Positions 8,293 through 15,481 of a stretch of DNA of 20,192 nt are shown one piece after another (position 1 is the first letter of the stretch; each line of letters begins with the position of its first letter). A program made the translations under genes and the position numbers. The notes under the pieces are model-generated. The model made no database searches, was not told the DNA's origin, and was given only the letters and a program-made list of their open reading frames with translations. Source of the DNA: Fervidobacterium sp. (GTDB lineage: Bacteria > Thermotogota > Thermotogae > Thermotogales > Fervidobacteriaceae); the NCBI GenBank assembly GCA_003526765.1, contig DPXZ01000152.1:1-20192 (forward strand), given 5' to 3'.

Positions 8293-8320
8293 ATTCTAAA
8301 AACGAGATAAGATCAATCAA
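8293..8320 (-). promoter_or_regulatory. Probable promoter of the Dam/DpnII-type operon, with a GATC in the spacer
   Basis: On the minus strand, -35 TTGATT (8315-8320) and -10 TAGAAT (8293-8298) are 16 bases apart and match consensus at four and five positions. A GATC site (8311-8314) directly adjoins the -35 box, so the methyltransferase's presumed target lies where RNA polymerase binds. Confidence 0.5.
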
Positions 8321-8457
8321 AATTTACAAACACGGAATTATTAGAAACTATTCGATATCTTTCAATTTTCGATGATTTAGTCTTCTAAAGCCTTAATGGT
8401 ATTAACAGGCAGCGAATTCTCGGTTTGGAATATAAAAAGAAAATTGATATACATGTG

Positions 8458-8477
8458 GTGTAAAAAATTTTTATCAC
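8458..8477 (+). promoter_or_regulatory. Operator-like palindrome 1 upstream of the sugar operon
   Basis: A 20-bp dyad, GTG then TA, A5, T5, AT, then CAC, pairs at eight of ten positions. Its 18-bp core (8459-8476, TGTAAAAAATTTTTATCA) matches palindrome 2, read on the opposite strand, at 16 of 18 positions. It overlaps the presumed -35 region. The TGTA-A/T-rich-CA look resembles operators of some RpiR-family regulators, and an RpiR gene lies in this operon. Confidence 0.5.
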
Positions 8478-8482
8478 ATGAT

Positions 8483-8488
8483 TATATT
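8483..8488 (+). promoter_or_regulatory. Possible -10 box of the sugar operon
   Basis: TATATT lies between the two operator-like palindromes, 42 bases upstream of the binding-protein ATG. The -35 position (8460-8465, GTAAAA) is poor and lies within palindrome 1, which could mean an activated or weak promoter. The assignment rests mainly on position. Confidence 0.35.
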
Positions 8489-8506
8489 TGAAAAAAATTT
8501 TCTACA
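8489..8506 (-). promoter_or_regulatory. Operator-like palindrome 2 upstream of the sugar operon
   Basis: Read on the minus strand this is TGTAGAAAATTTTTTTCA, differing from palindrome 1 at two of 18 positions. Seven of its nine symmetric pairs match. Its centre (8497.5) is exactly 30 bases from that of palindrome 1 (8467.5), about three helical turns, so two bound dimers would face the same side of the DNA around the presumed -10 box. Confidence 0.5.
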
Positions 8507-8529
8507 CAACGGGAAGGGAGGGTGTAACT

Positions 8530-9786
8530 ATGAAAAAGTTCTATATGGTCCTTGCGGTTACTGTTTTGATGGTTTTTGTTTTTGTAGCTCCGGTATATGC
8601 GAAAGTAACGTTCGGTTCTACGCAGATGACTCCCGTAGCTGAAAGGGAATTTTTGCTCAACCAAATATCTTCTTTTTCTAAGAGTTCTGGCATCTCGGTA
8701 GAACTGTTGAATTTCGAGTATCCTGATCTTCTTTCCAGATTAGAGGCAGAACACAAGACTGGAAAGATAACGATCAACTTAGTTGCAGATTTACAAGCCA
8801 ATCTGTATATGATGGCGGCGGAAGGACTTTTTGAAGATTTGAAGAATGTTACTATTCCAGGTAGAACATTTATAAAAACGTTTGAGCAATATTCCTACCA
8901 AGGCGGTCAAAAAGTTTTCATTCCTTGGATTCAAGCGACGTATGTCATGGCCATAAACAAGAAGGCGTTTGACTATTTGCCGGCGGGTCTGAAAAAGGAA
9001 GATGTGATGAATGGAACGGGGAAGTGGACGTACGATGCACTACTTGCTTGGTCGAAGAATTTGATGGAGAAAACGAAGATGCCACAATTAGGGTTCCCAC
9101 TTGGTCCAAAGAGTTTGTGGCATAGATTCTTGCATGGATGTATATATCCATCTTACACTGGCACACAAGCGAGCAAGTTCAACAGTGGTGAGGCACTTGT
9201 GATGTGGGCATACCTAAAGGATCTTTTCAAATATGTACACCCGGCATGTACAACTTGGGATAACATGGATCAACCTCTATTAAGAAATGAGGTCATGATT
9301 GCCTGGGATCATACTGCAAGGGTAAAACAAGCAGTTGTCGAAAGACCAAATGATTTTGTAATAGCACCTGTTCCACGTGGGCCAAAGGGCAGAGGATATC
9401 TCGTTGTGCTCACTGGATTAGCAATACCAAAGGGAGCAAGTATGGATGAAAGTGCAAAACTGATTGATTTCTTAACCTCTCCAAAGACGCAAGTTGCAAT
9501 TCTTGAAAGTGTTGGCTTCTTCCCCGTGATACAAGAAGCTTCGGAAGCTATGCCAGAAGGAGCTCTCAAGATATTGACGCAAGGAGTGGTTGCACAGTCT
9601 TCAGCAGCTGATAGCATCGTATGCATAGCACCGGGACTTGGTCAGTATGGCGGTGAATTCAATGAGATATATAGAACGGCGTTCAACAGAATCGTATTTA
9701 GCAACGAATCTGCGTCAAAAGTGGTAACGGAACTTAGCCAGAGACTTTCAAAACTCTACAAACAAGCTGGGATTCCTATAGATTAG
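8530..9786 (+). CDS. ABC transporter sugar-binding protein (extracellular solute-binding, family 1 type)
   Basis: A 418-residue secreted binding protein for the ABC importer encoded next. The ATG at 8530 is chosen over an upstream in-frame ATG at 8488 because GGGAGGGTG lies just before it and a classic signal peptide follows: Met-Lys-Lys, a hydrophobic core, and VYA before Lys25. There is no lipobox cysteine, so it is a freely secreted or toga-space protein rather than a lipoprotein. The body has the maltose/oligosaccharide-binding layout, with NLVADLQANLYMMAAEGLFEDL near residue 80, a mid-region with many aromatics (TGKWTYDALLAW, SLWHRFLHG) suited to stacking on sugars, and PRGPKGRGYLVVLTGLAIPKGAS near 280. 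The ligand is not deducible from sequence; its neighbours suggest a glycosylglycerate or mannose-containing glycoside. Confidence 0.87.
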   Translation: MKKFYMVLAVTVLMVFVFVAPVYAKVTFGSTQMTPVAEREFLLNQISSFSKSSGISVELLNFEYPDLLSRLEAEHKTGKITINLVADLQANLYMMAAEGLFEDLKNVTIPGRTFIKTFEQYSYQGGQKVFIPWIQATYVMAINKKAFDYLPAGLKKEDVMNGTGKWTYDALLAWSKNLMEKTKMPQLGFPLGPKSLWHRFLHGCIYPSYTGTQASKFNSGEALVMWAYLKDLFKYVHPACTTWDNMDQPLLRNEVMIAWDHTARVKQAVVERPNDFVIAPVPRGPKGRGYLVVLTGLAIPKGASMDESAKLIDFLTSPKTQVAILESVGFFPVIQEASEAMPEGALKILTQGVVAQSSAADSIVCIAPGLGQYGGEFNEIYRTAFNRIVFSNESASKVVTELSQRLSKLYKQAGIPID

Positions 9787-9829
9787 TAGACCAATACCTA
9801 AGTGAAAAATTATCAAGCAATCAGAATGC

Positions 9830-9855
9830 GAATGCAGGTGGAAACACCTGCATTC
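9830..9855 (+). other. Stable intergenic stem-loop after the binding-protein gene
   Basis: Arms GAATGCAGGTG (9830-9840) and CACCTGCATTC (9845-9855) form a perfect 11-base-pair stem with a GAAA tetraloop. No T run follows, so it is not a standard terminator. Between a binding-protein gene and its permease gene, such a hairpin typically protects the upstream mRNA from 3' exonucleases or causes partial termination, raising binding protein relative to membrane components. That role is inferred here. Confidence 0.75.
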
Positions 9856-9910
9856 ATATAGAAAATGGAGTATTGTATTGTTCATGCCCCATGAAGGGAG
9901 ATGAAAGGCG

Positions 9911-10771
9911 ATGACTCAAATCCATGTGAAGAAACAGTTTATACCTTGGCTCTTGTTAGCCCCTAGCCTAATATACTTGATTGTATTCATGGGCCTCCCG
10001 ATTATCGGAACAGCACAACTTGCATTTGAAAGTGATGAGGGTTGGCTGGGCAATTTTAAGATGATAATTTCGACGAAAGATTTCCAAAATGCCGTGCTGA
10101 ATACTCTGCTCTTGGCTGCGATCTGTATCCCCATACAATTAGCACTTTCGATATTCTTAGCTATTTTGGTAAACAAGAAGTTCAAAGGTTATCAGACGTT
10201 GTTGTATATAATAGCCTCACCACTTGCGTTGAGTGATATCACAGCTGCTTTGATAAGTTATTCTATCTTTGCACCGAATGGTTATTTAAATAGAATATTA
10301 CTATCCATCAACTGGATTGAGCGCCCCATCTATTTTTTTGGTTACATGTTCAAGTCAAGAGAGATGTTAGTCATAATAATAACAGAAATATGGCGTGCGA
10401 CGCCTTTAGTTTTTGTGATGATACTAGCTGGATTGCAGTCGATAAACAAAGAATACCTGGAAGCAGCGGAAGTTTTTGGCTTCAATTCATGGCAGAGATT
10501 GTGGAAGATTACTCTTCCCCTGCTTAAGCCAGCAATCCTTTCAGCATTGCTGATTAGAACACTTTTCGCATTTCAGCTTTTCGGTGTTGTTTGGTTGTTA
10601 GCTGGTAGAGATATAACTGTACTCACCGGTGAGACCTATTATTGGTACGTATTCATGAACAATAAGAACGTTGCAAGTGCGTATGCATTGATAATTGCAG
10701 TGTTGACGTTTGTTGTTGGTTGGTTTTACATAAGAACAATTCGCTCAAGATACGAGGAGGAAGGTGCTTAA
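9911..10771 (+). CDS. ABC sugar transporter permease, MalF/UgpA type
   Basis: A 286-residue inner-membrane permease with about six hydrophobic segments; the first is at about residues 12-32 and the last at about 255-275. The EAA loop that docks on the ATPase is EAAEVFGFNSWQRLWKITLPLLKP (about 190-213), with the conserved Gly. It belongs to the carbohydrate uptake-1 (CUT1) permease family and should pair with the MalG-type permease that starts two bases after its stop. The ATG at 9911 follows AAGGGAG at 9894-9900, and the intergenic stem-loop lies upstream. The substrate is unknown; the context suggests a glycoside. Confidence 0.9.
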   Translation: MTQIHVKKQFIPWLLLAPSLIYLIVFMGLPIIGTAQLAFESDEGWLGNFKMIISTKDFQNAVLNTLLLAAICIPIQLALSIFLAILVNKKFKGYQTLLYIIASPLALSDITAALISYSIFAPNGYLNRILLSINWIERPIYFFGYMFKSREMLVIIITEIWRATPLVFVMILAGLQSINKEYLEAAEVFGFNSWQRLWKITLPLLKPAILSALLIRTLFAFQLFGVVWLLAGRDITVLTGETYYWYVFMNNKNVASAYALIIAVLTFVVGWFYIRTIRSRYEEEGA

Positions 10772-10773
10772 CA

Positions 10774-11565
10774 ATGAAAATAATTTATCCATTACTGTTT
10801 ATTTTGATAGCTTGTTTCTTCCTTGGACCAATGTTTTTGGCTTTTGTTGCTTCAATAACACCTGCCTCTGAGTTCTACGATTATTCCCATATATTTCCAT
10901 CAAGACTAACGCTTGAACATATAAACAAATTGCTCTTTACGCTCGGTGGTTTTAGAGCATTGATCGTAAGTATAGAAGTAGCACTGATATCAATCGGTAT
11001 ATCATTTGCCTTGGGAATCCCTGCCGGTTATGCGATAGCAAGATATACGTTCCGGGGAAAAGATGGTGTAAAACTTGCAATGCTTTTTACGCGCTCTTTG
11101 CCGTTGATCGTTGTCGCCGTTTCTTTGGTAACCGTCTATATGAGGCTTAATTTGACTGATACTGCTCTAGGAGTAGCACTTGCCCATGCAGCGATGATCC
11201 TTCCATTCGTCGTTATATTTACATCAAGTATATTCTCGTCAACTTTCATTGAATATGAAGAGGCGGGTATGGTATTTGGATTGACTCGTTTTGGTGCTTT
11301 TTTGAGAATTTCGTTGCCTCTTGCACTTCCAGGATTGGCTGCATCTGCAATTTATGGATTTATAATGTCGTGGAACGAAACTTTTGCAGCTTCAATATTA
11401 TCTATTCAGAATAGAACGTTACCTGCACATATATTGGCTACTGCGATGGCCTCTCCCGACTATTTCAAATACGCTATGGCAACCGTCATGGCTATTCCCG
11501 CTCTCATTTTCATATTCATCATAAGGAAATATCTTATCTCTATTTGGGGGATTTCTCTGAAATGA
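10774..11565 (+). CDS. ABC sugar transporter permease, MalG type
   Basis: A 263-residue permease, second half of the transmembrane channel. The frame stays open upstream to 10720, but the ATG at 10774 is the real start: GAGGAGGAAGG lies just before it, and the protein then begins MKIIYPLLFILIACFFLGP, a normal first membrane helix. This start is two bases after the preceding permease's stop, indicating translational coupling. The EAA loop is EYEEAGMVFGLTRFGAFLRISLPLALPG, and the C-terminus is short, as usual for MalG-type CUT1 permeases. Confidence 0.9.
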   Translation: MKIIYPLLFILIACFFLGPMFLAFVASITPASEFYDYSHIFPSRLTLEHINKLLFTLGGFRALIVSIEVALISIGISFALGIPAGYAIARYTFRGKDGVKLAMLFTRSLPLIVVAVSLVTVYMRLNLTDTALGVALAHAAMILPFVVIFTSSIFSSTFIEYEEAGMVFGLTRFGAFLRISLPLALPGLAASAIYGFIMSWNETFAASILSIQNRTLPAHILATAMASPDYFKYAMATVMAIPALIFIFIIRKYLISIWGISLK

Positions 11566-11586
11566 ACTGACGATCGTTATCTGAAA

Positions 11587-11595
11587 GGAAGGTGA
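11587..11595 (+). promoter_or_regulatory. Ribosome binding site that sets a TTG start for the ABC ATPase
   Basis: GGAAGGTGA ends five bases before the TTG at 11601. The upstream GTG at 11592-11594 is part of this site and is unlikely to be used. Confidence 0.7.
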
Positions 11596-11600
11596 GTAAG

Positions 11601-12680
11601 TTGGCTAAAGTAGTCTCTCAGGATGTTAAGAAATACTTCGGAGAAGTAAGAGCACTTGATGGAGTAAGTATAGAAATAGAAGATGGTGCTTTCGTGGTCT
11701 TGCTTGGCCCATCTGGTTGTGGAAAGACGACTTTCATGCGCTGCATATCGGGTCTTGAAGAATTGACAGATGGCAAAATATATTTCGATGATAAGGAGGT
11801 CAGCAGACTTCAACCTAAAGACCGTAATGTAGCTATGGTGTTTCAAAGTTACGCAGTCTGGCCTCATATGAAAGTTAGAGAAAATATCGCCTATCCGTTA
11901 AAGCTTAAAAAATTCTCCAAGGAAGAGATAGAGCAAAAAGTAAAATGGGCGGCTGATTTGCTGAATATATCTGAATTGTTGAGTAGGTACCCGTCTCAAC
12001 TCTCAGGTGGTCAACGTCAAAGGGTTGCCGTTGCAAGAGCCATAGTGCATAGGCCAGAAGTATTGTTGATGGATGAACCGCTCTCAAATTTGGATGCATT
12101 ACTTAGAGTAAAGATGAGAAGTGAGTTAAAGAAGTTGCACGAGCAATTGAAGGTAACGACGATTTACGTTACACACGATCAAGTTGAGGCAATGACAATG
12201 GGTGATAAAATTGCTGTCATGAACAGTGGAAGAATCATTCAATATGGAACTCCAGAAGAAATATACAAAAAGCCTGCAACTGCGTTTGTTGCAGGTTTCA
12301 TAGGCTCTCCTCAAATGAATTTTTTCAAATGTGATGTGGTAGAAGAAAATGGTCAACAATATGCTAAGTTTGAGCATGTCAGATTCAAGATACCATCAAG
12401 GATAAACAATAGATCTGTCATAGTCGGTATCAGGCCAGAGAATGTATCACTTGAACCACCAAAAGGCAGCGACTCAATTACCCTTGAAGCAACCGTCTAT
12501 TTCATAGAACGACTAATGCCGGAGACTATATTGCATCTCGACGTTGGGAATGCGAAGAGCAGAATAACCGCTAAGTTACCGGATGATTTGGTCTTGCCTG
12601 AAGGAAAAAAGATAGAAGTTTTTGTTTCAACAGAATCACTTCACTTTTTCGATGCCGAGACGGAGGAGAGAATCCTGTGA
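11601..12680 (+). CDS. ABC sugar transporter ATP-binding protein, MalK/UgpC/MsmK type
   Basis: A 359-residue ATPase that energises the CUT1 importer. Walker A is GPSGCGKT (36-43), the Q-loop lies in MVFQSYAVWPHM, the signature is LSGGQRQR (134-141), Walker B is VLLMDEP (154-160) and the switch His is H192 in VTHDQ. A TOBE/OB-type regulatory C-terminal domain follows from about residue 235, including VIVGIRPENVSLE. The longest frame begins at GTG 11592, but that codon lies inside the ribosome binding site GGAAGGTGA (11587-11595). The TTG at 11601 gives correct spacing and the typical MalK opening MAKVV. Its stop overlaps the mannosidase-like gene by four bases. MalK-type ATPases can serve several importers, so exclusivity is not assured. 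Confidence 0.93.
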   Translation: MAKVVSQDVKKYFGEVRALDGVSIEIEDGAFVVLLGPSGCGKTTFMRCISGLEELTDGKIYFDDKEVSRLQPKDRNVAMVFQSYAVWPHMKVRENIAYPLKLKKFSKEEIEQKVKWAADLLNISELLSRYPSQLSGGQRQRVAVARAIVHRPEVLLMDEPLSNLDALLRVKMRSELKKLHEQLKVTTIYVTHDQVEAMTMGDKIAVMNSGRIIQYGTPEEIYKKPATAFVAGFIGSPQMNFFKCDVVEENGQQYAKFEHVRFKIPSRINNRSVIVGIRPENVSLEPPKGSDSITLEATVYFIERLMPETILHLDVGNAKSRITAKLPDDLVLPEGKKIEVFVSTESLHFFDAETEERIL

Positions 12681-15466
12681 GCGAGAAAATTGAAGGTCAC
12701 ATTATCTGTCATACCCACTGGGACCGTGAGTGGTTTGCACCTGTTCAAGTGACTAATAGATGGCTCTTGAAACTTTTCAGCAATCTTGAGAAAGTAATAG
12801 AGAATGCTGAAACAGAATTTGTGTACGTTCTCGATGGACAGACACTTATTGTGGAAGATTTCTTGAAGACATGCAAGGATGCTGATCTGAATAAACGCAT
12901 AATGGAATTGGTGGCCAACGGAAAGTTGATCCTCGGCCCGCTTTATGCACAGATAGATTTTCGGATATCTTCTGAATTAACTATTTTGAAAAACCTCGAA
13001 TTGGGACAAAAAGATATGCAATCGTATCACGCTCCGAATGAAGATGTGGTAGCATGGATGGTTGATAATTTTGGATTTGTTGGCCAAATTCCGCAGTTGC
13101 TGAAGATGTTTGATGTAGAATACGCAACTATATGGCGCGGAGTTAGTGACTTAAATCAAAGGCCAGCATTTGAAAATATCTGGGAAGGTTCGGATGGCAC
13201 AAAGTGCAAGGTATTGTTTCTCATAGGTGGATACAGAAATCTGTATAATCTTTCTTCAACAAGAAAGGCTGCAAGGGAAAGGTACGAATTGGAGATAGAA
13301 AAATCAAAGTCATTTTCTAATTCTGGGAAAATTCCATTACTTGATGGGTACGATTTAGATGTGCATCCAGAAAATCCCAAAAAATTTCTAAAGGGCAAAG
13401 ATGTTGTGCTATCAAGTCCAAGTAAACTCCTTAGCCAAATTGATTTTTCAAATGCGAATGTATTGCACGGAGAACTCATAAGTGGTAAGTATGCTTGCAC
13501 GTTTCCAGGTACTCTTTCAACGAGGGTGTATTTGAAACAGCAAGCGTACTATACAGAAAAGCTGCTCAAGGTGGTTCAATTCTTAGACTCCGTTCTTGGA
13601 GTTGACAATAGTGAACCACTTTGGAGAACTTACATAAAGAATATGATTCACGATAATATCTGCGGTGTTGGAATAGACTATGTCCATTCATCGATGGAGA
13701 GGTCTTTTAAGAAGCTCTCAAATATGGCAAGAGATATGATACGAGAAAACCTTGTGGCAATAATGGATAGTTTGAATCTTCCAGCCGGCATTTATGCGTT
13801 GAGCCTTTCTAACTTTTCGTACAATAGCTGGTGCAGTAATGGGAAATATTGCTTCAAACTAATTTCAGATGGAGTTGGAATAAGTTCGGTAGAGAGCTTG
13901 TATACGATAAGCAATGTGGATGGCAAGTGGCAGGAAGGTGACTTAGAAGGTAAGGCCTTTTGGGAAAACAATTTCTACACGGTGACGTATTTCCAAGATA
14001 AGTTTAGAGTATGGCCAAGAAATGCTCAAAATTCAGAGACTAACTTCGAAGTTGGTGGATTAAATCTGTTCGAGGAGACTGGAGATACCTACACAACTTC
14101 TCGGAGAGCCATAGATTTTGAGACAAAGATTACTCATCTCAAAATCCAGTATATCGATGAACACAATATGACTATATCACTGCACAGACAGATTCAAGAT
14201 GTTACAAGATCAGAAAATTCAAGAGTATCGATAGAAACCGTAGAAACGATAGTATTTGACGAAACACCTGTGATAAAGTGGAAGATAAAGACAAGATCTA
14301 AAGGAACAAATTACGTCCTTTCATTTCGTGGAGTAACTCACCAACAAAAAGGTAACGTATTTGCAAAGATGCCTTTTGAGATTGTGAGGAGAGAAAGAAA
14401 AGACCAAAATCTGTTTGGTGAAGATCTGCCGCAGGAATTGAAGAGTATGCTTCTTGCTGCAAGAGAGATAGGTGAGAATCGTGTATTTCCATTTCAGGGA
14501 TTCGTAGGTATAGAATCATCGGACGGAATTTTCTCACTTTTTTCAAGGGCACTTAGAGAATACAGCGTTGATGACAGTGGTGATATTGAGATCACATTCA
14601 TAAGGTCTGTAGAGTGGATAGCAAAGGATAATGTTCAAGGAAGGTCAGGTGATGCAGGTCCGTTCATGTACGTTCCACAAGCATCATGCGATAACATGGA
14701 CCTAGAATTCGACATCGGAATATACGTGGATGGACAGAGCGAACAAAGTAGGGTTGAAGAATTGTACAAGTGGTTCACTCTCTTTGATGAACCTCCAATA
14801 CTGTTTAGGTACACTAAAAGTGAGAATAGTGAGAGTAATGTAAGTAATGAAAGTATCACATCTAAAAAGAAGGATATTTCAGTTAAGATGATCGAAGTTG
14901 ACACACCTTGGCTACCGTTTTCTCGCGATATGGTGATCACGTACAATCCATTCAATTTTAGTTATGGTGGATTGCAACCATTTGAAATAGCGAGGAAAGA
15001 GTTACAAGATGTGATTTGCATTGATGTTGAACGAATACATTCCCAAAAAGATATGTCCAATGCCAGAAACACCTCAATTTCGTTTATCGAAGTCCCACAA
15101 TTTAGATTCTCGAAAAGATTTCCCGTCGATGAAAAGAAAAAGGCTGATATATCAAATTCGTTGAAGCAATTATCAGCAGAAATTGAAGAAGAGATAAAAA
15201 AAGAAAAGGAGAACTTAGAAACTTCAAAACACCAAGGACAAGTTTTGAATGGACTTCAATGTGATTACATAAGATCAATGCACAAACTGCTAACACTTCA
15301 ACGGAAACTTCTGGAAATTGAAATTTCAAAATTGTTGTTGCCCAAGAAACCAGTTCAGATGAGAGGTATATTGAGAGAGTTCAACAACGCAAGAGCTAAA
15401 AGAAGGGTGTACGATTATCTACTAGAAATCTGCAATTGGATGAAATCCAAAAGCTGCGTTAAATAG
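12677..15466 (+). CDS. GH38 alpha-mannosidase-like glycoside hydrolase (MngB-type candidate)
   Basis: A 929-residue cytoplasmic protein with no signal peptide. It begins GHIICHTHWDREWF; H14 and D16 should bind zinc. LDGQTLIVEDF (52-62) and MVDNFGFVGQIPQLL follow, with D130 as the predicted nucleophile and zinc ligand. MIHDNICGVGIDYVH supplies the last zinc ligand, H325. All GH38 active-site residues that can be placed are present, though NFGF is a variant of the usual DSFGH/DxFG surroundings. GH38 includes lysosomal-type mannosidases and bacterial mannosylglycerate hydrolase MngB. The long beta-rich C-terminal part is interrupted by a Ser/Asn/Glu-rich linker near residues 710-735 and ends in about 110 residues predicted to be helical and coiled-coil. 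The GTG start overlaps the ATPase stop by four bases, behind GGAGGAG. Its neighbours suggest it removes mannose from mannosylglycerate or mannosylglucosylglycerate. Substrate is inferred. Confidence 0.88.
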   Translation: MSEKIEGHIICHTHWDREWFAPVQVTNRWLLKLFSNLEKVIENAETEFVYVLDGQTLIVEDFLKTCKDADLNKRIMELVANGKLILGPLYAQIDFRISSELTILKNLELGQKDMQSYHAPNEDVVAWMVDNFGFVGQIPQLLKMFDVEYATIWRGVSDLNQRPAFENIWEGSDGTKCKVLFLIGGYRNLYNLSSTRKAARERYELEIEKSKSFSNSGKIPLLDGYDLDVHPENPKKFLKGKDVVLSSPSKLLSQIDFSNANVLHGELISGKYACTFPGTLSTRVYLKQQAYYTEKLLKVVQFLDSVLGVDNSEPLWRTYIKNMIHDNICGVGIDYVHSSMERSFKKLSNMARDMIRENLVAIMDSLNLPAGIYALSLSNFSYNSWCSNGKYCFKLISDGVGISSVESLYTISNVDGKWQEGDLEGKAFWENNFYTVTYFQDKFRVWPRNAQNSETNFEVGGLNLFEETGDTYTTSRRAIDFETKITHLKIQYIDEHNMTISLHRQIQDVTRSENSRVSIETVETIVFDETPVIKWKIKTRSKGTNYVLSFRGVTHQQKGNVFAKMPFEIVRRERKDQNLFGEDLPQELKSMLLAAREIGENRVFPFQGFVGIESSDGIFSLFSRALREYSVDDSGDIEITFIRSVEWIAKDNVQGRSGDAGPFMYVPQASCDNMDLEFDIGIYVDGQSEQSRVEELYKWFTLFDEPPILFRYTKSENSESNVSNESITSKKKDISVKMIEVDTPWLPFSRDMVITYNPFNFSYGGLQPFEIARKELQDVICIDVERIHSQKDMSNARNTSISFIEVPQFRFSKRFPVDEKKKADISNSLKQLSAEIEEEIKKEKENLETSKHQGQVLNGLQCDYIRSMHKLLTLQRKLLEIEISKLLLPKKPVQMRGILREFNNARAKRRVYDYLLEICNWMKSKSCVK

Positions 15467-15481
15467 AAGGGAGTTGAGAAT

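Noticed and set aside
8488..8529. N-terminal extension of the sugar-binding protein from an upstream ATG
   Set aside because: It would put a charged stretch before a textbook signal peptide. A strong ribosome binding site directly precedes the ATG at 8530, and the extension overlaps the operator-like site.
10720..10773. Longer start for the MalG-type permease, overlapping the previous gene
   Set aside because: The extension has no ribosome binding site, while GAGGAGGAAGG lies just before the ATG at 10774, which opens a normal membrane helix.
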